From the NCBI GenBank assembly GCA_029565735.1, contig JAKQNO010000062.1, positions 1-39,397 of the forward strand: DNA of 39,397 nucleotides, written 5' to 3'. This document shows, piece by piece, positions 1-7,672 of the stretch (positions are counted from its first letter, which is position 1; every line of letters begins with the position of its first letter). The stretch comes from a bacterium. Lineage in GTDB: Bacteria; Oederibacteriota; PGYV01. A model generated the notes under the pieces. That model was not told the DNA's origin and made no database searches. It saw only the letters and a program-made list of their open reading frames with translations. The position numbers were made by a program, and so were the translations under genes.

Positions 1-59
1 GCTTCCGCCTCTTTTAAAATCCCAAAAATCTGCGCTTCCGTGAACCTGCTTCTCTTCAT
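1..59 (-). CDS. IS3-family transposase OrfA, N-terminal fragment
   Basis: Only the first 19 complete codons are present; the gene runs off the left edge. The translation begins MKRSRFTEAQIFGILKEAE, the standard opening of the helix-turn-helix OrfA (HTH_Tnp_1 family) of IS3-type elements, which binds the inverted repeats and is normally joined to the OrfB integrase by programmed frameshifting. An AGGAGG ribosome binding site lies just upstream of the ATG at 59. Whether the whole element is intact cannot be seen here. Confidence 0.85.
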   Translation of the reverse strand, partial: MKRSRFTEAQIFGILKEAE

Positions 60-138
60 GTCCAAACCTCCTGATACTGGTAGTTTTAACACTTAATCAC
101 TCCAGTTTCAAGTGGTCCAGTTTTTGGGGGTAAGCTCA
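1..138 (-). mobile_element. IS3-family insertion sequence, one end only
   Basis: The segment holds the start of an IS3-type orfA on the minus strand and, upstream of it, a terminal region. Read on the minus strand from position 138 it begins TGAGCTTACCCCCAAAAACT, a TG-starting, poly-C/poly-A terminus of the kind seen in IS3-family inverted repeats. The boundary at 138 is inferred from the TG start and because a signal-peptide reading frame is interrupted there. The rest of the element lies off the left edge, so the other terminus and the target-site duplication cannot be checked. Confidence 0.75.
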
Positions 139-184
139 CCACAAGCAGTGAAACTACAGCTAAAACAATTAACAACTTTTTCAT
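139..184 (-). pseudogene. Exported protein gene cut by the IS within its signal peptide
   Basis: Read from the ATG at 184, the frame starts MKKLLIVLAVVSLLV, a lysine-rich n-region and hydrophobic h-region typical of a Sec or lipoprotein signal peptide. A GGAGG site lies about 8 bases upstream of the ATG. After 15 codons the frame enters the IS terminus and then reaches a stop in IS sequence. The rest of the gene should be on the far side of the IS, outside the window. Its function cannot be known from what is left. Confidence 0.6.
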
Positions 185-240
185 TCCTACCCTCCAAAAA
201 ATATTTTTTAACTTCCTCTTGCATCTTTGATTGTGTTAAC

Positions 241-268
241 ATATTACCATAATTAACCTATTTGTCAA
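241..268 (-). promoter_or_regulatory. Sigma-70-like promoter for the interrupted exported-protein gene
   Basis: On the minus strand there is TTGACA (263-268) and TAATAT (241-246) with a 16-bp spacer, pointing at the truncated gene at 184. It is close to consensus and probably still active, so it could now transcribe into the IS. Confidence 0.6.
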
Positions 269-284
269 TAATTCAGGAGGGTTT

Positions 285-1181
285 ATGCGCGTATACGTAA
301 CGGGCGGTACAGGTTTTATAGGAAGTTATACTTCATTGGAGCTTGCCAAAGCAGGCCATGAAGTTATTATCCTGGCAAGAAATCCGCAAAAAGCCCCTGC
401 CCTGGCAAAGGTTAAAAATATAAAAATAGTAAAGGCAAACCTGAATGATTTTGCCTCTGTAAAAAAGGCATTAATAAAACCTGACGCGCTTGTGCATATC
501 GCGCTTTGCTGGGGCGATACAGGGCCGGAAATGATTGAAAACGAAACCCTGCCGTCTGTCCGGCTTTTGGAACTTGCCATAAATAAAGGCGCAAAAAAGA
601 TTGTATATACATCTTCCACCGCAGCTTCCGGATATTACCGGAAAAACATTGACGAAAACTGCCGCCTTATACCAACCGACTTTTACGGCGCCACAAAGGG
701 CGCTGTAGAAATGTTTGTTTCAGCTTACGCCAATTACAACCCCAAACTTAAAATAAACGTAATACGGCCCGGCTATACATTCGGCAACCCCGCCGCAGAA
801 GGGTGTGATATGGAGCCTGACAACAGGTTCCGTCAGATTTGCGCTGACGCCCGCGCCGGCAGGACTATTCAGGTAATTAAAAATGACGGCACCCAGTTTA
901 TCTGGGCCGGCGACCTTGCGTTATTATACAGGAAAACACTTGAATCCGGCCTTACCAAAGAGACATTTTACGGCTTAAGCAGAAATTTCCTGTCCTGGGA
1001 ACAAATTGCAAAATGGGCGGTAAAATACTGCAAAAGCAAGAGCAAAATAGAGACGCTTGATTACGGTTATTCAGAAGACCCCGTGATGTTTTCCGTGGAA
1101 AACATGCGCAGCCATTTTGGCCTGTCATTTAATTCGCAGGAAAAAGTAAAGGAACACATAAGGTATATACTTGGGATGTAA
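285..1181 (+). CDS. NAD-dependent epimerase/dehydratase (extended SDR)
   Basis: A 298-residue extended short-chain dehydrogenase/reductase. The N-terminal Rossmann motif GGTGFIG (residues 7-13) binds NAD(P), a Ser-Ser pair lies at about 110-111, and the catalytic Y-x3-K is YGATK at 134-138. Length fits nucleotide-sugar epimerases and related reductases. The substrate cannot be assigned, and there are no sugar-pathway neighbours to suggest one. The ATG at 285 follows an AGGAGG site. The stop codon touches the stop of the convergent small gene on the other strand without a gap, and no terminator hairpin is visible between them. Confidence 0.85.
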   Translation: MRVYVTGGTGFIGSYTSLELAKAGHEVIILARNPQKAPALAKVKNIKIVKANLNDFASVKKALIKPDALVHIALCWGDTGPEMIENETLPSVRLLELAINKGAKKIVYTSSTAASGYYRKNIDENCRLIPTDFYGATKGAVEMFVSAYANYNPKLKINVIRPGYTFGNPAAEGCDMEPDNRFRQICADARAGRTIQVIKNDGTQFIWAGDLALLYRKTLESGLTKETFYGLSRNFLSWEQIAKWAVKYCKSKSKIETLDYGYSEDPVMFSVENMRSHFGLSFNSQEKVKEHIRYILGM

Positions 1182-1352
1182 TCAGATATCCTTAAATACC
1201 CTTTTTTTCTTTGTGCCAAGTGATTTGTCATCTTCCTTTTGCGTCATAACAAACCCCCGCTTTATGACGCACCCTTTGCGGCCGGGGTCGCATTTGCCCT
1301 TTAAAAGCATGCACGCTTCTTTATTCTCGTATTTACAAAAGGATGACTGCAT
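1182..1352 (-). CDS. Small four-cysteine protein (56 aa), unknown function
   Basis: The frame gives a 56-residue protein starting MQSSFCKYENKEAC. Cysteines are at positions 6, 14, 21 and 28 (C-x7-C-x6-C-x6-C), followed by a basic C-terminus (KKKR near 48-51). The spacing suggests a metal or Fe-S binding site, but I do not recognise the family. It starts 10 bases after the stop codon of the Nfu-like scaffold gene and shares its direction, so co-transcription is likely. The ribosome site is weak (AAGG about 10 bases upstream). The regular cysteine spacing and tight packing between two real genes are the main reasons to call it. Confidence 0.55.
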   Translation of the reverse strand: MQSSFCKYENKEACMLLKGKCDPGRKGCVIKRGFVMTQKEDDKSLGTKKKRVFKDI

Positions 1353-1362
1353 TTAACGCGCC

Positions 1363-1590
1363 TTACGGAACAGCCACCACTTCTGTTACGCCCGGAACTT
1401 CTTCTTTAAGGCGCGCTTCCACGCCCTGCTTTAAAGTCATCTGTGACATGGGGCAGCCGTGGCAGGCTCCCTGAAGGCGCACTTTAACAATGCCTGTCTT
1501 TTCATCAACATCAACAAGTTCAAGGTCTCCGCCGTCCGCCTGAAGATACTGCCTTAAATCCTCTATTACCTCTTTCACTTTTTCTTTCAT
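1363..1590 (-). CDS. Nfu/NifU C-terminal-type Fe-S scaffold
   Basis: A 75-residue stand-alone NifU C-terminal domain protein. The signature is GACHGCPMS with the C-x2-C pair at residues 43 and 46, which in this family holds a transient Fe-S cluster across a dimer and passes it to target proteins in the cytoplasm. [12 protein letters not shown] near the N-terminus is the other conserved stretch. Length matches minimal Nfu proteins. An AGGAGG site precedes the ATG at 1590, and a near-consensus promoter lies 39 bases further up. The small cysteine protein follows directly. Confidence 0.93.
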   Translation of the reverse strand: MKEKVKEVIEDLRQYLQADGGDLELVDVDEKTGIVKVRLQGACHGCPMSQMTLKQGVEARLKEEVPGVTEVVAVP

Positions 1591-1628
1591 ATTATTACCT
1601 CCTGGTTATTTATCACTTCTTTGGTGAT

Positions 1629-1657
1629 ATAATACTGCCGTTTTCCAAAAAAGTCAA
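1629..1657 (-). promoter_or_regulatory. Promoter for the Nfu-like gene
   Basis: Minus strand TTGACT (1652-1657), 17-bp spacer, TATTAT (1629-1634). Expected transcript start is near 1622, giving a leader of about 30 bases before the ATG at 1590. Confidence 0.65.
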
Positions 1658-1719
1658 GCGTATTCAAGATTACAACTAACGGCGTTTATTGTCAATATAC
1701 GCGGCAGTATTGTATAAGC

Positions 1720-2391
1720 TCACTTTATCCCCGCGTCTTTATACGGCCAGGGGGTGAAGCCTTTTTTAAACCGTATGTTTATCTCATCATTCACATACCC
1801 CAGCACATTTCCAAAATACCCTTTTTCAAGAAGTTTAACTGCATCATTGAATTTTTCAAGCGGAGCCCATTTAAGGTTGTCTATATGTGTTTCCGCCTTA
1901 TCAATATGCATATACAAATCCGGCTCCGGTTTTTCACCTTTTTGTTTAAAAAGAATTACTTTACCAGCTGAATTAGTATTAATACTATTATAGAAAAACC
2001 CTCCTGCTATCATAACAATGGTGTATCTTTTTAGTTTCATGTCCAAGATCAGTTTCCCACTGCGGTATACAACGTTATACTTGATTATTGCAGGATAAAT
2101 ATCAATTACCAAATATTCCGAATTATTAGACCACAAAGCGGGGTTTCGTATACCCCAGTTCACAAGCCCTGCTTTTTCCCCAACGACAACCGGTTCACAT
2201 GTTTCTATCTCTGCCACTAAAAAATTACCAAAAGCATATCCCATGCGTGGTTCTTTCGTGCCATAAGTATAAATAACATATTTACCGTCCGGGGACTTTA
2301 ATTGAATATCAGCCTTCAAGTTCCCATAAGCAATTTCTTTGTTACTAAATATCCGGTGAAAACTTACTCCTTTAATACTTTTAATACTCAT
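1720..2391 (-). CDS. Candidate immunity protein for the upstream toxin
   Basis: A 223-residue protein without signal peptide or membrane segment, so presumably cytoplasmic. It is rich in beta-prone stretches, including SPDGKYVIYTYGT near residue 33, and I recognise no named family. Its ATG overlaps the TGA of the secreted metalloprotease/toxin gene (ATGA, 2388-2391), so the two are translationally coupled. That position, the lack of an export signal and the low G+C shared with the toxin tip are what one expects for a cognate immunity protein in polymorphic-toxin systems. The assignment rests on context only; an accessory or chaperone role is the alternative. Confidence 0.55.
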   Translation of the reverse strand: MSIKSIKGVSFHRIFSNKEIAYGNLKADIQLKSPDGKYVIYTYGTKEPRMGYAFGNFLVAEIETCEPVVVGEKAGLVNWGIRNPALWSNNSEYLVIDIYPAIIKYNVVYRSGKLILDMKLKRYTIVMIAGGFFYNSINTNSAGKVILFKQKGEKPEPDLYMHIDKAETHIDNLKWAPLEKFNDAVKLLEKGYFGNVLGYVNDEINIRFKKGFTPWPYKDAGIK

Positions 2392-4169
2392 TTTATATCC
2401 CCTATCCTAATAAACTCTATGCCCCTATCGGTATACGACTTAACTTCGGAACCTAATAATTCATATTGAACTATTCCACCTTCTCCAAGTTTATTTTTCC
2501 CGGCGACACTCATCCGCAATTTTGTACCGGCTGGTACTTTTACCAAAGCGACTGAATTTGGTTTTTTAGGCATTGCAGCGTATTCTTTTATTTTTTCACT
2601 ACTCATTATCCTGGGATCAAAGTCCATCACCCAGTCAGATTCCATATTTTGTGAATATGCCCTATAAAACTCCCTATTCTTATTCAGCTCAAATTCATAA
2701 TAACTTGTACCTTTCATGTAAGGAGGCTCCATTTTTTTACTTTCATCTAATAACCGCTTATTCAAACTTCCCGCGTAACCTCTTTTAATATCCCCTGCGG
2801 TTTCAAAATTTACAAGCGCTGTTTTTAGCGCTGTTCTTGCTTCGTCCGTGTTCCTTGACGCGTACTTTACAAGCTGTTCATTTAATCCTTTACCCGCTTC
2901 TCTCCACATTGACCCGCTGCCGGCAAGCACACCCATGCAGCTCATTGTTCTTTCAAAACCGGTCAGTTTATTACCTGTAAAAGCATCTTTTCCTGTTAAT
3001 ATCTCATAAAGGTCAAGGGTATCGCCAACTACCGGTATCGCTCCCACTCCGATTCGTGCCAGAGACTTTAAAGCATCCACAACCCCGCTGAAAACAGTGT
3101 TATTACCCCATTGATTTGTATCCGCCTCTATAAGCTCTTCCATAAATCCGCCGGCATCATCTGCCGGGGCAAGCGCCTGCCTGAGTTCTTCTTTTGTTAT
3201 CCCGTTTTCATCAGCAATTTTTACAAGCTCGCTTACCAGAGACAGGAATTCTTCCTGAGGCATTCTCTTTTTTTCAAGCCTGTATTTTTCTGCTTTGGCA
3301 GAAATTTCCGCCGCTCTTTCAGCCGCCTTATTTTCCACACTTGTGCCGGTAAATAATCCCGCCATAGCTTTTACATATTTATCCCGTTCTGTCATTCCCG
3401 CGCCGCTTGCGTACCCTTTTTCCTGCAGATACCTCTCCAAGCTGTCAGCCCTTTCATCAAGCGCTTTATGCGTGCCTTTCAGCTTTCTGACTCTGTATGA
3501 CATATCTTTATCAACAAAATCCGCAAGTTTTCGGAAAAGTTTTACAAATTGGTACGGGTCATAGCCGGAACTTGCAGCCAATTCCGCGCCGTACCTGTCC
3601 GCTTCTGATTCCAGTTCCTGACCCCATCCCGCTTCAATTATCTCATATTGATTTTTATCAAGAATAGATTTAAGCCTTGCATCCTTAACAGCGGCATCAA
3701 GCCCCGCGGATATAACCGCGCTTAAAGGGGAATTTTGGGAACGCCTTTCAGCGTGATTAAGCGCAAGATGCCCTATTTCGTGGGATATTAAACCTGCCAG
3801 CATTGCTTCGTTTTCTATCACGCTAAGCATGCCTTTTGTTATGTGAATTTCACCGGTAAGAAATGACACCCATCCCTGCACGTATTTTGTGTCATTTAAA
3901 AAGATAGAACCATTTATCTTCCCCGAACCTTCTGCTTCAAGCATTTTATCAAGCAGGCGTTCTGCATATTGGGCAGCTTCTTTTTCTTCAATTACCCTGC
4001 CTAAATCAGGCATCTCTTTATCGCTGCCAAAAACTGCGTTTTCAGCCTGCTCTATGCCTTTATCAGCGGCAGTATCAATTAAAGACCCGGCAAGGCCGTC
4101 TAAAAAAGAAAATAAAGATGATGGGATTAAAAGCAGAAAAACAAGGCATACAGATATGGTTCTTTTCAT
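2388..4169 (-). CDS. Secreted M48 metalloprotease with pretoxin and C-terminal toxin tip
   Basis: A 593-residue modular protein. Residues 1-21 are a signal peptide. An M48-type zinc protease follows, with HEIGH at 130-134 and the third-ligand region ESEAD at 187-191. A charged helical linker runs from about 280 to 340. At about 374-420 lies a pretoxin-TG-like segment (VGAIPVVGDTLDLYEI and the following glycine-rich part) that in other proteins marks a polymorphic toxin just before its variable tip. The tip (about 485-593) contains KVPAGTKL and GEGGIVQYELL, a VPAGT...GG-x2-QYEL pattern I associate with C-terminal toxin modules; its activity is not certain. The next gene overlaps by 4 bases. 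Sampled G+C falls from 47-53% in the body to 30-38% in the tip, suggesting tip exchange. Confidence 0.8.
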   Translation of the reverse strand: MKRTISVCLVFLLLIPSSLFSFLDGLAGSLIDTAADKGIEQAENAVFGSDKEMPDLGRVIEEKEAAQYAERLLDKMLEAEGSGKINGSIFLNDTKYVQGWVSFLTGEIHITKGMLSVIENEAMLAGLISHEIGHLALNHAERRSQNSPLSAVISAGLDAAVKDARLKSILDKNQYEIIEAGWGQELESEADRYGAELAASSGYDPYQFVKLFRKLADFVDKDMSYRVRKLKGTHKALDERADSLERYLQEKGYASGAGMTERDKYVKAMAGLFTGTSVENKAAERAAEISAKAEKYRLEKKRMPQEEFLSLVSELVKIADENGITKEELRQALAPADDAGGFMEELIEADTNQWGNNTVFSGVVDALKSLARIGVGAIPVVGDTLDLYEILTGKDAFTGNKLTGFERTMSCMGVLAGSGSMWREAGKGLNEQLVKYASRNTDEARTALKTALVNFETAGDIKRGYAGSLNKRLLDESKKMEPPYMKGTSYYEFELNKNREFYRAYSQNMESDWVMDFDPRIMSSEKIKEYAAMPKKPNSVALVKVPAGTKLRMSVAGKNKLGEGGIVQYELLGSEVKSYTDRGIEFIRIGDIK

Positions 4170-4423
4170 TGAATTCCCCCTATGTTTTGTATTTCAAAAT
4201 AATAGTTACACTCATAAAAATAACGCATTTAAAGTATTGAAAATCAGAGTGGATTATAGCCGCGCAAATTTACCCCTCTGCCCGATATTATACATTTTTC
4301 ATTTTGACGTTCAAGGATATTTTTAGTTTCTGCTAAAATCTGCCTTTGCAGGAGTCAAATACCTGTTTACATTTTTCAGTCTTTTCATTATTATATTTAC
4401 AAATATCAATTAAGGAGAATATT

Positions 4424-5131
4424 TTGCCTTCAGTATCAATTGTTATTCCCGCATATAATGAGGAAAAGCGCCTGCCAAAGACGCTTGAGAAAATTAAAGA
4501 TTACCTGTCAAAAACAGGTATTGATGCCGAAGTGCTGGTTGTGGATGACGGAAGCACGGACGCAACTGCCGCGGCAGCATCGCAGTACGGCGCAATTGTC
4601 GTAAAGAATCCGGGAAACCACGGTAAGGGATATTCCATTGCGCACGGTTTTTCCGAAGCCAAAGGCAAAATCATTTTCTTTTCTGACGCGGATTTATCCA
4701 CTCCCATTGAATTTATGGAGCCTTTTCTTGCACTTCACAATGAAGGGTTTGACATCGTGGCTGCATCGCGCGCGGTACCCGGCGCCGCCAAGAAAATCAA
4801 GCAGCCGTTTTACAGGGACTTCATGGGCAGGACCTTTAATCTGTTTGTGCAGGTTCTTACAGGGCTGAAAATACACGACACTCAGTGCGGTTTTAAAAGT
4901 TTTAAAAGGGATTGCGCGATGGAAATATTAAAAAGAAGGACAATAGACGGGTTTGGTTTTGACGTGGAATTTTTATACATCGCGAAAATGCTTAAATACA
5001 AAATATGCGAAAGTCCGGTTGAATGGTTTGACGCGCCCGGAACAAAAGTAAACCCGCTCCGCGATTCCGCAAAGATGTTTTTTAATTTAATTGAAATTTT
5101 AATAAAACGCCTTTCAGGAAGATACAGATAA
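4424..5131 (+). CDS. GT2 polyprenyl-phosphate glycosyltransferase (ALG5-like)
   Basis: A 235-residue family 2 glycosyltransferase. Visible motifs are the nucleotide-binding VSIVIPAYNEE near the start, VVDDGSTD at 39-46, the DxD metal site FSDAD at 86-90, and DTQCGFKSF, typical of dolichyl/undecaprenyl-phosphate sugar transferases. It probably moves a sugar from a nucleotide donor to a lipid phosphate at the inner membrane face. I prefer the TTG at 4424: it follows GGAGA at 4414-4418 and puts the first conserved residues in place, whereas a longer in-frame ATG at 4346 has no good ribosome site. The next gene begins at the base after its stop. Confidence 0.87.
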   Translation: MPSVSIVIPAYNEEKRLPKTLEKIKDYLSKTGIDAEVLVVDDGSTDATAAAASQYGAIVVKNPGNHGKGYSIAHGFSEAKGKIIFFSDADLSTPIEFMEPFLALHNEGFDIVAASRAVPGAAKKIKQPFYRDFMGRTFNLFVQVLTGLKIHDTQCGFKSFKRDCAMEILKRRTIDGFGFDVEFLYIAKMLKYKICESPVEWFDAPGTKVNPLRDSAKMFFNLIEILIKRLSGRYR

Positions 5132-5911
5132 GTGGGCATTACATTTATCCTTTTTTTCTGCGTTGCCGTAATCTTTTCAATGCTTGGCCTTGGCGGCGGC
5201 GTATTCTATGTGCCGCTATTGCTTAAAATAGGCCTGCCTTTTCACGAAGCCGCGGCAGTCTCGCTTTGCATTATGATTATCATGTCAGTCACCGCCACAG
5301 CCGTATACCATTCAAACAAACTTATCGACTGGAAAATAGTGCTTTTCATGGGCCCATGCGCGGTTGCAGGCGCCGTGATAGGAAGCATCAATTCAACTCA
5401 GTTTTCAGAAAAACTGCTTGAAATCCTCTTTGGAATAATGATGCTTCTATCCGCGGGTTTCATGTTTGCTTCTCCCGAAGAAATTAACCAGCCGAAACCC
5501 AAAAAATTCGGATTCATAGAAAGCAGGCTGAACGGCATTACTTATTTTATAAACCTCTGGCTGGGAGTGCCGTTATTTTTTCTTGCGGGATTTATTGCTT
5601 CCCTGCTTGGAATCGGCGGCGGATTTGCAAAAGTGCCGATTATGACTTTTATTTTCCGCGTGCCTTCCAAAGTGGCTGTCGCCACATCTTCCGCCCTTAT
5701 TGTGCTTACCGCTTCCGCGGCGGCAGCGGGGCATTTTGCGACCGGCAACCTTAACCTTAAACTTGTGGCTATTCTTGGAATTGCGGTTTTTGCCGGCGGC
5801 TATGCCGGTTCCCATATTTCCGCCAAAGCTGATAAAAAGTACATCAACATGGCGCTTGCCGTGATAATGCTGGGCGTTTCATTGTGGATGTTTTACCGGG
5901 CTTACACTTAG
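5132..5911 (+). CDS. TauE/SafE (TSUP) family membrane permease
   Basis: A 259-residue integral membrane protein with about seven or eight hydrophobic segments. The two halves each open with a glycine-rich repeat, LGLGGGVFYVPLLL near 18 and LLGIGGGFAKVPI near 160, which is the duplicated signature of the TSUP family. Members export or import sulfite, sulfoacetate or related anions; the substrate is unknown here. Translation starts with GTG at 5132, directly after the TAA of the glycosyltransferase gene, implying coupling. The convergent RNase HIII gene ends 6 bases downstream with no obvious terminator. Confidence 0.9.
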   Translation: MGITFILFFCVAVIFSMLGLGGGVFYVPLLLKIGLPFHEAAAVSLCIMIIMSVTATAVYHSNKLIDWKIVLFMGPCAVAGAVIGSINSTQFSEKLLEILFGIMMLLSAGFMFASPEEINQPKPKKFGFIESRLNGITYFINLWLGVPLFFLAGFIASLLGIGGGFAKVPIMTFIFRVPSKVAVATSSALIVLTASAAAAGHFATGNLNLKLVAILGIAVFAGGYAGSHISAKADKKYINMALAVIMLGVSLWMFYRAYT

Positions 5912-5917
5912 CTGCAA

Positions 5918-6808
5918 TTATCCCGCGTTTTTTACATTTGAAAAATTCATTTTTGCTATTTCACTTAAAGCTTTAACCATATCCCTTTTTTTAAGTTCCT
6001 GTATTACCCTGCCTGTTTCAGCGGAACTTCCCTTTGGAAGGCATATTTTAAACCTGTCCGAAAGCTCCTTTAAGCCTTCAAGATAAGCCGCCCTTGCAAG
6101 AATTGACGCTGCCGCCACCGCGGTGTATTTTTCCGCGCCGGCAGTATGAATAAGTTTAAAACCGCCATCTTTAATTTTACCTTTAACAAGCGACTCATCC
6201 GCGAACTGGTCAACAATAACAAGCCCGCAGGCACCGTCTTCTGAAAGTTTGTTTATAATTTCCGCGTGCCTGCCGGCAAGCAGCGTATTGATATTTTTAT
6301 GTTTTTCATAAAGCGCGTTATACTCTTTTGGCATAAGGGATATTACCCTGTAATTGCCGCGGCATACATCTTTTATTACATCGGCAAGCGCCGTGTTTAT
6401 ATCATCGGTGTTTTTCTTGCTGTCTTTAACCCCGGCCTTTAAAAGTTCTTTTTCCGCTTTTTCAGCAAGCCTTACGCCGGCAGCTGTCAAAGGCCCGAAA
6501 GTGTCGCCCTTGCCCGATTCGTCAGTGCCTATATACGGATAGCTTATCTCTATGGCGCCTTCTTCCGCGATTTTTTTGCCTTCAATAATTGAAATCACGG
6601 CTGCCGCCTTTTCGCCTTTAAGAGCTGAATAGTCCATCTTTATCTTGCCGTCTTTCTTCTGATACACTCTCATCGTGCTTTTCCATTGGCCTTTGGAAAT
6701 TTCAAACTGCATGCCGTAATTTATAAGCTTAATTTCCGAAACGTAAAAATCATAACGGTTAAGTTTCTTTTTTATTATTTCGTGAATTCCCTGCAGAGCC
6801 TGTGACAA
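5918..6808 (-). CDS. rnhC: Ribonuclease HIII
   Basis: The 296-residue product cleaves the RNA strand of RNA-DNA hybrids. The type 2 RNase H active-site motif GTDESGKGDTFGPL is present, where HIII has DESGKGD in place of the HII D-E-A-G pattern. The N-terminal part (about 90 residues) matches the TBP-like substrate-binding domain that separates HIII from HII. I choose the TTG at 6808 because GGAGG lies 7 bases upstream; the frame stays open to an ATG at 6892 without such a site, and the shorter product fits the family length of about 300. A promoter lies at 6878-6906. Confidence 0.9.
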   Translation of the reverse strand: MSQALQGIHEIIKKKLNRYDFYVSEIKLINYGMQFEISKGQWKSTMRVYQKKDGKIKMDYSALKGEKAAAVISIIEGKKIAEEGAIEISYPYIGTDESGKGDTFGPLTAAGVRLAEKAEKELLKAGVKDSKKNTDDINTALADVIKDVCRGNYRVISLMPKEYNALYEKHKNINTLLAGRHAEIINKLSEDGACGLVIVDQFADESLVKGKIKDGGFKLIHTAGAEKYTAVAAASILARAAYLEGLKELSDRFKICLPKGSSAETGRVIQELKKRDMVKALSEIAKMNFSNVKNAG

Positions 6809-6877
6809 GCCATCGCCTCCGTATTGCTTTTTATTTGTCCGGCCTTTGTGCTGCCGGCTTTTAAATACAACAAGACA

Positions 6878-6906
6878 ATCATAAATAATCAATTTAAAAC
6901 TTGCAA
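6878..6906 (-). promoter_or_regulatory. Promoter for rnhC
   Basis: Minus strand TTGCAA (6901-6906), 17-bp spacer, TATGAT (6878-6883). Expected start is near 6871, giving a leader of roughly 60 bases and supporting the internal TTG start over the ATG at 6892. Confidence 0.45.
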
Positions 6907-6939
6907 GTGAAAAACATTTGTTATATTATTGAGATCAAG

Positions 6940-6993
6940 GGAAATCAAACGTTATAAATCGGAGAAAAAACAAGTTTTATTTGTTTGATTTCC
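6940..6993. repeat. 11-bp perfect inverted repeat upstream of membrane zinc-ribbon gene
   Basis: GGAAATCAAAC at 6940-6950 is repeated as its exact complement GTTTGATTTCC at 6983-6993, with 32 bases between. It sits 25 bases before the ATG at 7018, so it could be an mRNA leader hairpin or a pair of operator half-sites. Confidence 0.6.
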
Positions 6994-7017
6994 ACTTAAA
7001 ATTTAAGGGGGCAATAA

Positions 7018-7623
7018 ATGAAGGATAATTTAGTAAAATTATTTAATGTTGGTTTAAAAGTTATTTTCATTATGTGTTCAGTTTTATTTTTCTTTAACTG
7101 GCCGCCGATACTGCCTACAAAAAACATGCCCGATATTGCTATCCTTATAATTACAGCACTTGCTTTCACCTCCTACTTTCTTGCAAAACCCAAAATTACT
7201 TTTTTTAAAGTAGTCATGTGGCTTTATACAGTTGTATTCTTTATAGGAGCCTTTAATGCTTTTAGGCTGAATTATGTTTTTTTAGGATTAATCTACATCG
7301 CCCTTGGTATAATGCCGGTTGCTATAATATTTTATATTAAAAAACAAATTTATAACGAAGGCCGCAGGTGCCCTAACTGCCGCAAACCCGGAGCGTTGCT
7401 TTATAGCGACAGGAAAGAGCTTGAAAGGAAAGAAGGCCGTGAAAACGTGGCCCGCACCGACGCAGTAAAAACAACTTTTAATAAAGGAACAATAAAAAGA
7501 ACCGATCAAATTGCAGTGACATATATAAAATATTCACATGAATGGATTTGCCAATACTGCAAAGAAGTATTCACATCAGAGAGCACGGAAAGGTTTGAAC
7601 AAAGCAGTGATTTGATACCATAG
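7018..7623 (+). CDS. Membrane protein with C-terminal zinc ribbon, unknown function
   Basis: A 201-residue protein with four hydrophobic segments at about 11-28, 39-56, 62-80 and 84-106. A cytoplasmic tail follows with two cysteine pairs, CPNC at 118-121 and CQYC at 178-181, which together would form one zinc site with a basic insertion between them. I do not recognise a named family. It is a lone plus-strand gene between rnhC and the Bat operon, with visibly A+T-rich sequence and an AAGGGGG ribosome site. The inverted repeat in the leader may control it. Confidence 0.75.
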   Translation: MKDNLVKLFNVGLKVIFIMCSVLFFFNWPPILPTKNMPDIAILIITALAFTSYFLAKPKITFFKVVMWLYTVVFFIGAFNAFRLNYVFLGLIYIALGIMPVAIIFYIKKQIYNEGRRCPNCRKPGALLYSDRKELERKEGRENVARTDAVKTTFNKGTIKRTDQIAVTYIKYSHEWICQYCKEVFTSESTERFEQSSDLIP

Positions 7624-7672
7624 AGACCGGCCTGTATTTCCAAAATGTTATTTTGACATCTTATTACTTTAG

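Noticed and set aside
1171-1356. Plus-strand frame across the small cysteine-protein gene
   Set aside because: It lies opposite the 56-aa frame, has no ribosome site and its start is inside the SDR gene end; the minus-strand frame has conserved-looking cysteine spacing.
7288-7509. Minus-strand frame within the membrane zinc-ribbon gene
   Set aside because: It is the complement of a well-supported gene with paired cysteines and membrane segments, and has no ribosome site.
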